Positions 13,228 to 24,330 of a DNA stretch of 64,000 nt are shown in pieces; within the stretch, counting starts at the first letter, position 1, and each line of letters starts with the position of its first letter. The notes under the pieces were generated by a model, which was given only the letters and a program-made list of their open reading frames with translations, ran no database searches and was not told the DNA's origin. A program made the translations under genes and the position numbers. This stretch comes from Metellina segmentata (taxonomy: Eukaryota > Arthropoda > Arachnida > Araneae > Tetragnathidae), in assembly GCA_947359465.1 (NCBI GenBank), contig OX375872.1, positions 128,127,337 to 128,191,336 on the forward strand, given 5' to 3'.

Positions 13228-13368
13228 TTTAATGCAATAACATCACCGGCACTCACAGTTTTGCAAGCAAAGGCCGGTTCTTCAGTTTAAGGGCACAGTG
13301 AGGAACACATACAGGCCGAATGTACAATAGATGCAGTACATAATGAACTTCCAACTTGAGCAGGCAGG
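13228..13368 (-). repeat. Inner piece of the inverted-repeat right arm
   Basis: Inverse copy of 8700-8757 joined to 12047-12130 (shared CTGCTCAAG, GTGTTCCTCACTGTGC, TTATTGCATTAAA). It is separated from the rest of the right arm by hAT-2. This piece is uninterrupted at the point where the left copy carries hAT-1, so it shows the empty site: GCCTGTATGTG, matching the TSD CCTGGATG apart from one base. Confidence 0.8.
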
Positions 13369-13386
13369 TAGAGATGTAAAGGCTGG

Positions 13387-13426
13387 AAAAAACCGGGTTT
13401 ATTCCCGGGAATAAACCCGGTTTTTT
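13387..13426. repeat. Perfect 40-bp palindrome near the hAT-2 left end
   Basis: A6-CCGGGTTTATTCCCGG-type sequence symmetric about a SmaI-like CCCGGG centre; every base of the 40 pairs. It lies 20 bp inside the terminal inverted repeat. Such subterminal palindromes could bind transposase or form a hairpin (inference). The right end has related but imperfect TTCCCGG repeats at 21800-21830. Confidence 0.95.
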
Positions 13427-14093
13427 GGAATGCGAATTTTGAATATTCCCAAAAGTTTTCAGAAAAGAACAACTCAACTCCTGATTTACATTCCACTGTT
13501 TTCAAATATTAAAGCACGTTTCCACGATTTTTTAGAGTTTTTCTTCCACAAAAATTTTGATTACACTGTAGTTTGTTGTAAAAGGTAAGTGATTTGAAGT
13601 ATTTTTCATATATCCTTGTACTTTTTTTGTATAATTTTTATTTTATGACTTGGATTTCGGTTTAAGGCGGAAACAGAAGTAAGCGATATATTATAAAGCT
13701 CCTGAAATAATCTAAATAATTTAAAGAAAGAACTTTAAATTACTAGTGTTTGATCATGTTTAAAATATCAATTCTTGATTACACTTTTCGACTTGCAAAA
13801 ATAAAATTACACTTAGACGGGAAATTTAGCAATTTTTCATTTTGATATTCTCTTTGCTAATTTGCTAAAGGTTTTTTTTAGAAGAAAGAATTTTTTCTCA
13901 AAAAAAACAATTGGGTCATTCTGAAATTAAGTGAAAATTTGAGTCACCTGCATTTTTTTTATGAATTTTATGCATTAATTTATTTTTATACAGTAGTAAT
14001 ATATCTTAATTAAGGTATATTTTCATCAAATAGTGTTAAAAGAATAAATATTTTCATATTTATAATTGAAAAAGTATATTAACCATGGAAAAT

Positions 14094-17000
14094 GTCACCT
14101 CCATGGCCGTCCCTAGCCCTGTTTCTAGGTTTAGATATAGTTAAAACTTAAACAGTGTAAGAAATTCCTTTATTTAGTAGCTCTGTTTAGTGTTAAGAGT
14201 CTTATTGTTACACAATGCACTTGAAATTATGATATTTTAAATTAAATTTAATATTGAAAAATCAGTAAATTCCTTTGTCCCTGCTATTTTTGTCAGCTCT
14301 CCATAGAATGTAAATAACCTTTAAAAAAGTCTACTAGAAAGCAGCACATGTCTGAAAGTGTAATTAAAAGAAGCTCTAATCAGCTATCTTTACTGTAAGA
14401 TATCTTAGACTCAATAGTAAGTATTATTTTGTCTGTTTCTTATCTTTATATTTGAAAACTCATGAGTTCTTTTTACAATGTCACCTCCATGGCATTTTTT
14501 AATTTTATGTTCTTTCATTTATTGCTGAACTTTTTTCAACAGATAGTTAGGAATTGTATAAAATAATCTGGAAATCAAAGCATGTGGCTGGGATTCTTTT
14601 ATGTTAGGCTAAAATGTGGTTTAACTATTGAAATGTCACCTCCATGGCTAAGTTCCAACATGGAGGTGACAGGCATACATGGAGGTGAACAAATATTTCT
14701 TATGAGAAATTTTACAGTGACATATGGTTAAAAATTGATTCTAAATGGTTATTTATTAAAGTAAGAACAATCTTGGGTAAACAAATAAGGAGTCCAATTG
14801 TTTTTTCTCTAACCTGTACTGATTTAACATGCCAATTGATTCTGATTTGAACCTGTAGTGTTAGCTACCAGTTTTATTTGATTTACAATGTTTTAACACT
14901 TGTAACTTTGAGTCTGATTATGTATATTAATAGAATCTTTAATTTTTCTTTAAAAATATGGCATTGAGAGTCGGGAGATAATTTAAGTATCCTCATGACT
15001 GAAATTCTCTATGAAGTTTCTGACATGGTACGAGGTCAATCTGCCTATTTGGTACCGTGTATAAGAAATCTGATATAATCAAATTTAGTAAAATCAGGAA
15101 AGAATCTGAGCAATAAATAAATAGAATTTAAAATGATTCAGAACTGTATGTAGAATTTAAAAGGAAGGAGTTGGAGAGATATTATAGAAGAAAAGAAGAA
15201 GGAAAAATAAAAGATATTTGAGTACTTTCCAACAGAAAAGAGAGCTCAGTAAAAAAAAATGGGTTCAAAAAACAAGAAAATCTCGATTTGAAGAAAAAAA
15301 GGAAATTAATATTCCACCAAACAGTGAACTAGTTGACCTAGTAGAAGCTGTTGGTGTAGGCCTTCAAAGTGTAGCTGTTATTGGGAGAGTAGTAAGCAAC
15401 AGGGAAAGAGGCATAAAAAGGCTAGCTAAAAGAAACAAATCAAAGTCCTACTGAACGATTAAGATTAAGCAACTTGAAAAAGAAAAAAATGAAGCTCAAT
15501 ACAAATAAGGAGAAATATAAGAGGAACTATTGTTTGAAAGAGAAGTTTAAAAATATGAACAGTCCACAGCAGAAGGTCAAAAATCTTTTATGTTGAGTAA
15601 AAGTTTCTCCTAGAGAAAAAAATCTTGAATTTGAAGCTGCGTTAACTACCCAGATAGAGAAAAATTACAATACAAAATAAAGAAAGGTCAAAAAGCATTT
15701 AGTTTGGTACGGTCTGGGAAAATAATTATAATGTATCAAAGTTTGCACAAGATCCCACTTTAGTCCATAATGGGAAAAATTGAATAAAATATAGTGAGAA
15801 AAACATTGTTGAAGTAATTAAAGAGACTATCACATACCAAACAAAAAATAAAATGAGAATAAGATCTGCCATCGTGAAGTTTTTTTGAGTAAGATGTCAG
15901 CCGTATGGAACCAGGCATTAAGGACTAATACTAAAAACAAAAGAAAACCCTAATGGAAAATCTTAAAATCTCCATAAAAAGTTGAAGTAGAATCTGGCTA
16001 TAATATTCCATACTCAACGTTCTGTTTTTTTACCATTTTAGGTATTGCAACCTGATGTAAAAAACATGTGCATGTGAAAAGCATGAAAATGTTTTTAATT
16101 TTTGAAAAATTAAAAAGCCTCAAAGTTTTTAATTACAATGATTTAGACCATAAGGTTAAATCTCTGCTGTCAGGATGTAGTAAAAAGTAAAGAAGAATGT
16201 CTGGAAAGGAGATGTAAGAAGTGCATTAACAAACACGTTGAGACAAATGATTTTGAAAATGTAATTACATGCGTTGAGCAATGGAAGAGGAAAGAAGTAA
16301 AGCTTAGTTAAAGGAATAAAAAAGTCAGCTAAGAAAGTGGTTAAATTAAAAGTAGAAATAAAAGTCAAAGAACTAGTTAATAAATTCAATCATATGCTTC
16401 CTCATTTCATGAAGCATGTTTGCAAATAGTCCAATACAGGTCAATTTTCAACCTAAAAAATAACCTCGGAACAGATAAGATACTGATACATGTTGATTTC
16501 AACAAAAATTATTAATGTAAGTACACCAAGGAGATACAAAGTGTGCATTTCAGAGGTTCAGACGACCAAATCACATTACATAGGTAGGGAAATTGAAAAC
16601 AGTGAAAAACTTAATGTTCTGCTCATTGTTTGAATCTTTACAACATGACTCAAGTGCCATTTAATGAATATATAATTGTCAAAGCATTTGGTAGAAAGAG
16701 TGTTTGCTATTATGTGGCAAATGTCTCGGAATGTTTTGAAGCTTCTTACCAGATCCGCTTCATGTCAAGATGACATGACACCAAAAACAAATTGTGAAGC
16801 AACATGACACCAAAAGAATGTGAAGCAACAGTGCAAGATGAGGTTGTGGCCATTTTAAAACAACTGACAATGAACACTCATGAACAGTTCATTTTTTATG
16901 AAATACCTGAAGACATTACACTGTGTTAAATGAAACTGAAACATTTTGTCACCTCCATGCAAACACTTGTAGCTCCATTCCCATGAATGTCACCTCCATG
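14094..17000. repeat. Dispersed GTCACCTCCATG motif (7 copies, both orientations)
   Basis: Forward copies at 14094, 14480, 14635, 16948 and 16989; inverted copies at 14659 and 14678 (the last is 11 of 12). Five sit within about 780 bases of the left TIR and two within about 240 bases of the right TIR, with none between. The clustering near both ends suggests protein-binding sites for transposition (inference). Confidence 0.85.
15190..16770 (+). pseudogene. Decayed protein of the unassigned transposon
   Basis: The best open stretch is 15218-15454: Lys/Glu/Arg-rich, then ELVDLVEAVGVGLQSVAVIG. Further plus-strand frames give a Cys-containing block near 16200-16240 (ECLERRCKKC), a helical segment KELVNKFNH near 16370 and KEIQSVHFRG near 16545. 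These resemble, from memory, a large uncharacterised arthropod/cnidarian protein family with a basic N terminus, Cys-rich middle and a VHF-containing core. Stops and frameshifts break it everywhere. A transposase role is inferred only from its position between the TIRs. Confidence 0.4.
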
Positions 17001-17185
17001 TTTTAAGGAAATAAAAAATTGGCTTTAATTTGCTTAAAATGCTTTCTTGACCTCTGTTTGATGGTTGTACAACTTCATTTGCCCTAACAGAACACTAAAT
17101 ACATAAAATAAATAATATAACTTTAATCTTATTTTTCAAAAGCTTTGACTGTCAAATTTCCACTTAATTTCAGAATGACCCAATT

Positions 17186-18390
17186 ACATTTAGACGGGAA
17201 ATTTAGCAATTTTTTAATTTGATGTTCATTTGAGCTAATTTGTAAAAGAATTTTTTTCTCAGAAAAACATGTAGAAAATTTTTAATTTTGAAATTGACAA
17301 TTACTAGCCACCCTGTGTACTATGGTTAAATTATTAGGGAATCTATAATATCTATACATCTACAGTTACTGTTTCACTAATTAAAAGATCCATTGTTATA
17401 AATAAAATTTTGTTTTAGTAATATCTGTTCAACTTTGAGTGCAGTTAAGTCAAACGAATGAAGTCATCTAAAAACATTCTAAAGTAGAGTTTACAAATTC
17501 ACACAATCTAAATATAAACTCAATAAGTAGCAAAATTAGTTGATGATCATGCATTTCTTTTGATTGTTTGCATTTTTAAATCCAGAGAAATTCCTTTGGC
17601 TTGAAATCTCTCAAGAAATAAAATTATTTCATCGTACGATTTGCAATGTTTTAAAAAGTAAACTACATATTGAGCCAAAAATAAAACAAACATTAGGAGC
17701 ATTAACAATAAGTTTACAGTGCAGCAAAATAAATATTATTTATTTCAAAGGGAAACAAAAAAGATTCATAGCACCAGAGCTATTTAAAATTGCCTGTTTA
17801 TTTTATTTGGATTAAAATTTTCATTTGACTGTATTAAGAATAACAAAGATTTTCAGTAAGCATTTAAATTTAAAATATATGATCTAAATCATGAATGAAA
17901 AAATCAATTCATTTGAGATCATGACTCGATTCAAAATTGTTCATTCATGCAAACATATTTTTAGCGATTTTTAAGTTTGTTATTGTTGTGAACCATTTGT
18001 AATAAGAGCTTTAAATGAACATAAGTAGAAATTAAAGCATTCTGTCTTAATAGCAGTTTGATTCCTCTGAACAGCTTTATTATAGGTATTTGCAACATTT
18101 CAGTTTGACGAGTGTTTTGTAACTATATTCTTCAACTTTCTAAGTTACCAGATTCAGATTTTCTCCGAATTACACATTGTTAAAAATCGCCAAATCAGAA
18201 ATATTGCCAGTGGGTATCTATACTAAAGTTGTACTGATTCCTCTACTATAGTTTACTTAAGAGAAAGCACTTATAACTATGGGAAGAAACCAGAAGTTAT
18301 CTTGTGACTTTCACATTACAGTAGCTTTTCAAAATAGTTATGTTACTATTACAATCATAATAAATGTAATTGCATTATTTTTTTTTCAGA
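17186..18390. other. hAT-2 5' region, no gene recognised
   Basis: The first about 95 bases repeat, imperfectly, the sequence at 13808-13908 (shared TTAGACGGGAAATTTAGCAA), so the nested transposon sits between two tandem host repeats. The rest is AT-rich with no recognised protein. It ends in a polypyrimidine-CAG acceptor-like site just before the transposase Met. Confidence 0.55.
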
Positions 18391-18394
18391 CATC

Positions 18395-20185
18395 ATGGTT
18401 CGACCATTATCTGATGTGTGGATGCATTTTATAGAATACCGTGAAGGTAATAAAAAAAGGACCAAGTGCAAGTACTGTGGAACTAAGTATTCAGTCCCAA
18501 ATGCAACTAAGATGTCTAAACATTTGGAAACTTGTAAACAAAAGCCCATAATTCTATCCGTACCTGTTTTTTCAAACATTGATGGTGAATCATCACATGT
18601 GGGAAACCAAGAACTAATTCTTGAACAGGGGAGTGTTTGGGATCAAGAGAAATCAGCACTACTCTTCCTACAACAGATTCTCTAGCTTCTCCTGCTTTTT
18701 CAGTGGTTGAATCACCCTTAAGGAAACCTATTCTTAGGTCATTCTTTGACACAATGACCAAAGTTGAGTCGGAGAAATTGGAGTCATCTTTCGCCAAGGC
18801 AGTATATTCGTCCAATTTGCCTCTATCATTTATAGAGAACAGTTATTGGCAACAGTTCTTCAAACAGATCAGGCCATCATTCAATGTTCCAAGTCGTTAT
18901 GATCTAAGTAACAGGCTCTTAGATAAGGAGTATGATGAAGTAACTGAATGTGTTAAAGAAAAAATAAGAAGTGCTGAATTCGTTTCTATTATTACCGATG
19001 GCTGGAGCAACATTAGAAAACGAAGGAATTATATCCTACATTGTAACAACGCCTGAACCTCTGTTTTTCAAATCTATTGAAACTAAGGCTAACCGACACA
19101 CAGCTTCATACATTAGCCAGGAAATAATCAATGTTATAAAAGAGATTGGACCTCAGAAAGTAGTAGCACTGGTAACTGATAATGCCAGTAACATGAAAGC
19201 AGCATGGGTTCTGGTCCAAGAACATTACCCGCAAATATGTACTATTGGTTGTGCTGCTCATGGTTTAAATTTGTTACTAAATGACATCTACAAGGTTCGA
19301 ACTTTTCAAGTTATTATTTCAAATTCCAAAGAAATGGTCAAACACTTTAAAAACAAGCAGGCATTATCAGCTGTTTTTACTTCCAAGCAAAAAGCTAAAA
19401 AAGGTTCAGCTGCATCTACGCTTAAACTCCCAGCAGAGACAAGGTTGTGTAGTACCTTGATTATGTTTGAGAGTCTTCTATATGGGAAAGAATCTCTTCA
19501 AGAGACTGTGCTTATTGAAGAACTCGATGTTGACAAGAATATTAGGCAATTAGTTTTTGATAACGATTTGTTCTGGATGAGTATTCATAGTCTTGTAAAT
19601 ATGATAAGGCCTATTTGTGATGGAATCAAGCTTATTGAGTCCGACTCTGCCACATTGTCTGATGTCCCTTATGTCTTTTTAAATGTGAAAGAATCTCTGG
19701 AGTCGCTTGTTTGAACTCCTTTACAGATTGAAGAGGAAGAAGCAGTTAAAAATTTAATTGAAACACGCCATGAAATGATTTGTATGCTAATTCATTATAC
19801 AGGATATATTCTAGATCCTCATTACTTTGATTAGGATTTGGCTGATGACAGTTTTACATCCGGTTTGGCGGAATTAACTTCCAGCATCATGACAGATTTT
19901 GCTCATTTTAAAGCACAGTATGGGGCATATAAAAATGTTTCTGTTTGGCAAAGTGCAAAATTGTTACCGCCTCAAGTATGGTAGAAGGGTTTTTTTAAGG
20001 GTCAAAGTTTATGTTCTCTTGCCTTGCGGTTATTTTCAATCCCACCTTCTTCAGCTGCTTGTGAGAGAATCTTTTCTGCGTTTTCGCATACTCACTCTGC
20101 AACCCGAAACAGGTTGGGTAATGAAAGAGTGTCTAAGCTTGTCTCTGTCAGATCAAATCTACTCTTGCAATCAAAATTAGAGTAG
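18395..20185 (+). pseudogene. hAT transposase with BED finger, frameshifted
   Basis: The Met at 18395 follows a strong splice acceptor (TTTTTTTTCAG at 18380-18390), so an upstream non-coding exon is likely. The first about 45 residues form a BED zinc finger (VWMHFIEY, CKYCGTKY, HLETC). The core keeps the first Asp (IITDGWSN, about 18997), the second Asp region (VTDNASNMKAAW, about 19170) and CAAHGLNLLL (about 19250). The C-terminal dimerisation domain is visible at 20040-20150 (PPSSAACERIFSAF). Frameshifts lie near 18640 and 19020, with stops near 19712 and 19834 and another shift near 19990. Otherwise all domains are present in order, so decay is moderate. Confidence 0.88.
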
Positions 20186-20189
20186 ATTT

Positions 20190-21870
20190 GATCGGGACCA
20201 ATGAGATGGAAAGCAGGGTTGGATTTTTTTTTTTTTTGGTTTACACCAGGTATTTTTGGTTTAAACAGGATTTTTTTTAGAAAAACAAAGCAGCAAAAAT
20301 AATTCAAATTGGTTATTATCATGAAATATATGCTAAAATTAATTAAAGTAAAATAAATTAGCTGATTGTCAATGTCAACTGGTTGATATTCTAATGTAAT
20401 TAAGCCTTTTTATTTTATGAAAAGATTATGATTAATTGATATTAATTACCACTTGTTATTTGGTTTAAACCAATTGGTTTCATGGAAAGTGTATGATATA
20501 ACCCTGATGGAAAGTGTGAAAATAAATTTTTTTTTTCTATGTGTGTTGTTTAAATGCTTACTGAGATGAAATCAAACATAATTTAGAATTTCTTTCAGCT
20601 TGAGTTTCAGCACCTGTCCTTTTTAGTAAATGAACAAGTTGATTTTTCAGGATGATGTGATGATGCATAGTTTTTAAATTACAATTATTTTTTGTTTGAT
20701 ATAACTTTAAAAGCAACCTTTGAAATGTTTTATATTATTGTCTTTAATGATAGTTTGAAACAGGGTTTAATTATTTTATTACTTTGTAAGTAAATAAATG
20801 TATCATGCTTAATTAGAAAAAACTCATTGCATTGCTATTCTTACAAAATTTGTTTAAATTTGTACTGGGCAAGTTGAGATGAATTTCGAGGTTATTTAGT
20901 TATTATTTAACGGTATGAAAAATGTTAATTGTAAATGTAGTTTGATACATATTTTTGAGAAAGGTGTACTCCAATGATATCATACATAAAAAAAATTCAC
21001 ATTTGTTAAAATTATACATATAATATTTAAAATGGCACAACTAGTCTGTCTTTCATCATGAATGAAATTGTAAAGGTGAGTAATGACATTTTTCAGATAG
21101 TATAATTTTAAGGTTATTGTAGGTGCATTTTTTCTTTTAATTTTACATCAAATTAAAAGAATAGTAAATAAGTTTCATCATTTTATAGAAACTCATTTTA
21201 ATTATGCTTTAAATATTTTGTTGCAATTTATATCTGTTTACTACTTTAGTTTAAGAATTAATTTTAATTTGAGATCTGATAGATACTGTTCTGGCCAAGT
21301 TTTTTCCTAGACAATGACTCTTAGTTAGCAGTTTTATTATATGATTAATGCTATTTGCAAACAATCTTAAAGATGAAACAACTGCTGATCTGCTATCTTT
21401 TCAAATAAAATAGATACAAGAATAAGAAATATAAAATCCACACAATAAAGAAGTACTGGACTAAATAGCTGATTTGCTTAAGAGTAAAAAGGTTATAAGT
21501 AATGAGTTAAAAAAAGTTTCTCTTATATTTCAAAAAGAGTGAAAGGCAAATTGTACGACATCACTTTTTAGAATGCAACACACTTTGTTATCTGAATTAG
21601 CTAATTGAAACAGAAAATGGGCAGATTAAAACTATTTAAATTACTTCAATATTAATAAGAATTTCAATTGCAGAATAGTTTTTCAGTGAATTTATATCAA
21701 AAATTGTCTTGAACTCCTCAAAAGAGTACCTAGAAAATGAAAACTGATGGTAAAATATGGTTGTTTGTTTACGTTCAAAATTCCCAATGTTCCCCAAAAA
21801 TTCCCGGTTAATTCCCAAAAATCCCGCGTTTTTTCACTCCTCCCAAAAAATGTGGGAATTTTACATCTCT
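20190..21870. other. hAT-2 3' non-coding region
   Basis: AT-rich with homopolymer T runs and a repeated TTTGGTTTA/TTTAAACC motif around 20230-20290 and 20460-20480. No coding sequence is recognised. It ends in the TTCCC-rich subterminal region. Confidence 0.5.
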
Positions 21871-21873
21871 ACG

Positions 21874-22923
21874 AGGCAGGTCACAAAAAAAATTGCTTTT
21901 GAATTCATTGAACTATTTACCAGAACATTCTGGCGGGTGAATTTCGTTGAACTATTTGCATTATACGCAGGTTCTATTTTCCATTTCTGAGCTCTTTTAA
22001 GTTTTGTTTTATTGAACTGCAATCTACGTTTTTCGTGAAACTGAGCTTTGTGTTGTACCAATGTTGCCTCGACCACTTCCTGCATCATCGAGACCTTCCA
22101 GATTTATTGTCCTTGGTAAACAACCAAGAATCCTAAACCCCACAAGTAAATCAGAAATTGTCTTATAACCAGTTTCCTTTTCTTCACGCTTACTGCTATT
22201 TCTTACTGTCTGCTGGAAACCGAAGAACTTCAGACTTATCTTCTTGACAGATAAAACACTTGTTCTATTCTGTTTCTTTGAATTGTCCAGATGTATCAGT
22301 ATTGAATGGATTAATCAGTTTATGAACTACATCCATATTTTTTTCTTATTTTTCTTCTTATCGTGTCATCTGTGAAAAAAGTTAATATGAAAATAATTAA
22401 TATGAAAATATTAATTTTAATATAATTAATATGAAAATATTAATTGATATAATCAATAATTAATATGAAAATCAACTTATAACATGCACGAATGTTTATA
22501 GCATCTATTCATGCAAAATCTCATATAATACGCTATTAACATCACCAAATGACAATAAAAAAGGAACACATAAAATATACTCAGAGGCCACTATTTTGAA
22601 TGTCCGCTATTTTGTTATAAATAGAATATATACATAAAATAAGGTATATATTATTAAAAATAGCTAAGTACATGCACAAAACACCAATTACTTGCCATTA
22701 CTTTAATAGCTGTCATTTAACATCAAATAACATTTAAAAGGAGCACAAAAAATGTTCCGAAGCCACCATTTTGAATGTCCGCCATTACTGCCATTGGCGA
22801 AATCTGAGTTGGCCTCATATCCAAAATTAAATCTTCACATGTGTAGTATATGTGCCCCAAGTTGTATACTTCTATCATTAAAGGCACAATTCTAACAATA
22901 TTTTGCACGTATCAGCCGTACTA
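21874..22923 (-). repeat. Right arm of long inverted repeat
   Basis: Inverse copy of 7712-8757. Between 22380 and 22470 it has several direct repeats of AATTAATATGAAAAT that are poorly matched in the left arm, a local expansion. The arm continues left of hAT-2 at 13228-13368. Confidence 0.8.
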
Positions 22924-22971
22924 TATATCCTTCTGGTAACTGCTTTGCTACCGTTACAATTGAATTATTAC

Positions 22972-23730
22972 TAAGGCAACTTTTTGCAACAAATGCAACT
23001 TTTTTTCACACGTTCTACACTGCATGTAAAGTACTAAAACCAAAATTCCTCATAGATGAGGGGTATTGTAAGTGAGTTATAACCGCAACATAAAAGCAAC
23101 TTTCTGCATAAATGCAACCACCTGCAACTTTTTTAATTTAACTTAAAATTAATTATATGAAATTACTATTTCATTTTTGGCCCTCTGAACCAACCCTTCG
23201 ATCATGTGTGTCTGATTTTGCGAACGCCTAAGTAATGCGAATCAAACAAGAAGTTCAAGGAAAGAAGGTGTTCGTCCTGACAGAGAAAAGTGAAATAAAT
23301 GGCAAGAAGTACTTTTAACACATTGGTTGACACTCTTGATAATCCAGAGGAAACTTGCGTAATCGACTGCAGAGTTTGTGAGGCCAGTGTCGATCATCAA
23401 TATGTTGTTCGCCTTGTAGATGGCGTTTTAAAATCTCTGAACGTTGAGCGAAAAGATTTTGCGCTTCTGCTATCCAATACAGCACATTATATGACTGCGG
23501 TTGCCGCAGTTTTTCAATGTTCAAGAAATTACTGACCAAAGATCGGCCATTTAACGTTCTTCTGTGTTTCTGTATGTATTATAATACTGTTGAACACAAC
23601 AAAAATTGTCAATACATTTTGAAGTTTTTCATTTTTTACGAATAATTTATTAGTTTATCAAATATAAATACAAGTTAATTTCCATAAATGCAACTTTTCC
23701 CAATTTTACTGCAACAAAAAAGTTGCCCTA
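22972..23730 (+). mobile_element. Non-autonomous hAT-derived repeat, copy 1
   Basis: About 760 bp, matching 27730-28440 over its length. The ends are TAAGGCAACTTTTT.. and ..AAAAAGTTGCCCTA, an inverted repeat. Inside is a fragment of hAT-type transposase coding sequence (CRVCEASVDHQYVVRLVD, then ERKDFALLLSN at 23450-23480), the region before the second catalytic block. The rest of the protein is absent, so this is an internal-deletion derivative mobilised in trans. No clear TSD is seen for this copy. Confidence 0.65.
23299..23535 (+). pseudogene. hAT transposase core fragment inside the repeat
   Basis: A 78-codon open frame, MARSTFNTLVDTLDNPEE.. to CSRNY. It matches, from memory, a central part of a hAT-like family (LDNPEETCVIDCRV, NVERKDFALLLSNTA), ending before the conserved His/Cys region. 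The same segment at 28050-28250 has a stop and a deletion of about 20 bases. It is a remnant, not a functional gene. Confidence 0.55.
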
Positions 23731-23830
23731 TTTATAAGGAATAATTCTGTTTACGTTAAAATTGATTTCTTTATGGTTTTACACACTTTCATGGGTTGTA
23801 TAATCACATTGTATAATCAGTATTCTAACT

Positions 23831-23870
23831 TGTCCACACTAACCCCATGTCATGGGGCTAGTGTGGACAG
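23831..23870. repeat. 39-40-nt hairpin with one mismatch
   Basis: TGTCCACACTAACCCCATG is followed after one base by its inverse complement CATGGGGCTAGTGTGGACA. A related half-site, TACACACTAGCCCCC, occurs at 24031-24045. It may be the fused end of a small foldback element. Confidence 0.7.
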
Positions 23871-24330
23871 AAGCAACTTTTTTTAAACAAAAGATTATTA
23901 AAAAACTATACTGTCAAATACTTTAATATATCAACTGAAATAAAAGTAAAAGAGTACATTATTGTAAAAGAATTGTGGACGCGTCAAAAATGTTATTTAG
24001 TACACATTTTTGCCGAATTTATAAAAATTGTACACACTAGCCCCCTTCTCCCCTACATTATGTCTTAAATAACTGTTATAAAATATCTGTCACAAATAAC
24101 AGTTTGTCTGATTGACTTTATTGGCGCCATCTATGAGAAAAACAATGAGTTGCATGTGTTTTGAGGAGTTTCTTTTAAGTATGAGTATATTAAAAAAAAT
24201 GTAACTGTCAATCCATTTATCAGTTTAAAAAAAAAAAAAAAAACGAGATAATACTCTTCATTTTGTGGTTTGGTGTAAGTTTTGTAGATTCCAGGCATGA
24301 GAGAAAATGCTGAAATCACAAGACCTATTC

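Larger units (their letters stand above)
8300..13230 (+). pseudogene. Uncharacterised multicopy gene, split by hAT-1
   Basis: Reading 8300-8757, skipping the insertion and resuming at 12047 gives fragments of one long protein in order: a Cys pair region (CFICQEDRSEVLRC, about 8325), LVQHKAQFHESCRLQF (about 8520), CALKLENRLSLAKLS then LIALNALYYVRCLVSLYNR (12065-12170), a region with QQGSDPSGPIHSTKLKNR (about 12330), and TTSTVDNIDHNPSSTT plus GTGISLFQHP (12980-13070). I recall these motifs, in this order, from large uncharacterised repeated proteins in cnidarian, fish and arthropod genomes; I know of no assigned function. Stops and frameshifts occur throughout. Its presence inside a long-inverted-repeat element suggests it is carried by, or is the transposase of, that element (inference). 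Confidence 0.6.
13913..17181. mobile_element. Unassigned DNA transposon, AATT TSD, 30-bp TIRs
   Basis: The terminal inverted repeats begin GGGTCATTCTGAAATTAAGT and match at 29 of 30 positions (13913-13942 and 17152-17181). AATT flanks both ends (13909-13912, 17182-17185). Seven copies of GTCACCTCCATG or its complement lie near the ends: 14094, 14480, 14635, 14659 and 14678 on the left, 16948 and 16989 on the right. The middle holds a decayed plus-strand protein. I cannot place it in a named superfamily; a 4-bp TSD fits several. Confidence 0.75.
13369..21873 (+). mobile_element. hAT element 2 (BED-finger type) carrying another transposon
   Basis: The ends are GTAGAGATGTAAA at 13368 and its inverse ending about 21872. 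The flanks AGCAGGCAGG and GAGGCAGGTC suggest an imperfect 8-bp TSD, so boundaries are good to a few bases. The left end has a 40-bp palindrome and a CCGGG-rich subterminal block; the right end has TTCCCGG/TTCCCAAAAA motifs, as in hAT ends. The transposase is on the plus strand at 18395-20185. The unusual length comes partly from the nested element at 13913-17181. Confidence 0.82.
7712..22923. mobile_element. Long-inverted-repeat element with two nested hAT insertions
   Basis: The ends are inverted copies: TAGTACGGCTGATA at 7712 and its reverse complement ending at 22923, flanked by TATAT on both sides (possible 5-bp TSD). The left arm (7712-8757, continuing at 12047 to about 12130) matches the right arm read in reverse (22923-21874, continuing at 13368 to about 13228). 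With the nested insertions removed, it is about 3.4 kb with arms of about 1.1 kb and a unique centre of about 1.1 kb. The arms include coding sequence of an uncharacterised multicopy gene. Two facing copies, one truncated, would look similar. Confidence 0.7.

Noticed and set aside
17564..17815. 83-codon frame within hAT-2
   Set aside because: No motif, and it lies in the 5' non-coding part of the element.
22380..22470. CRISPR-like array
   Set aside because: The repeated AATTAATATGAAAAT is low-complexity, has no regular spacers and lies in an arthropod transposon.
23831..23870. Rho-independent terminator
   Set aside because: The hairpin is real, but this is eukaryotic DNA and there is no adjacent gene.
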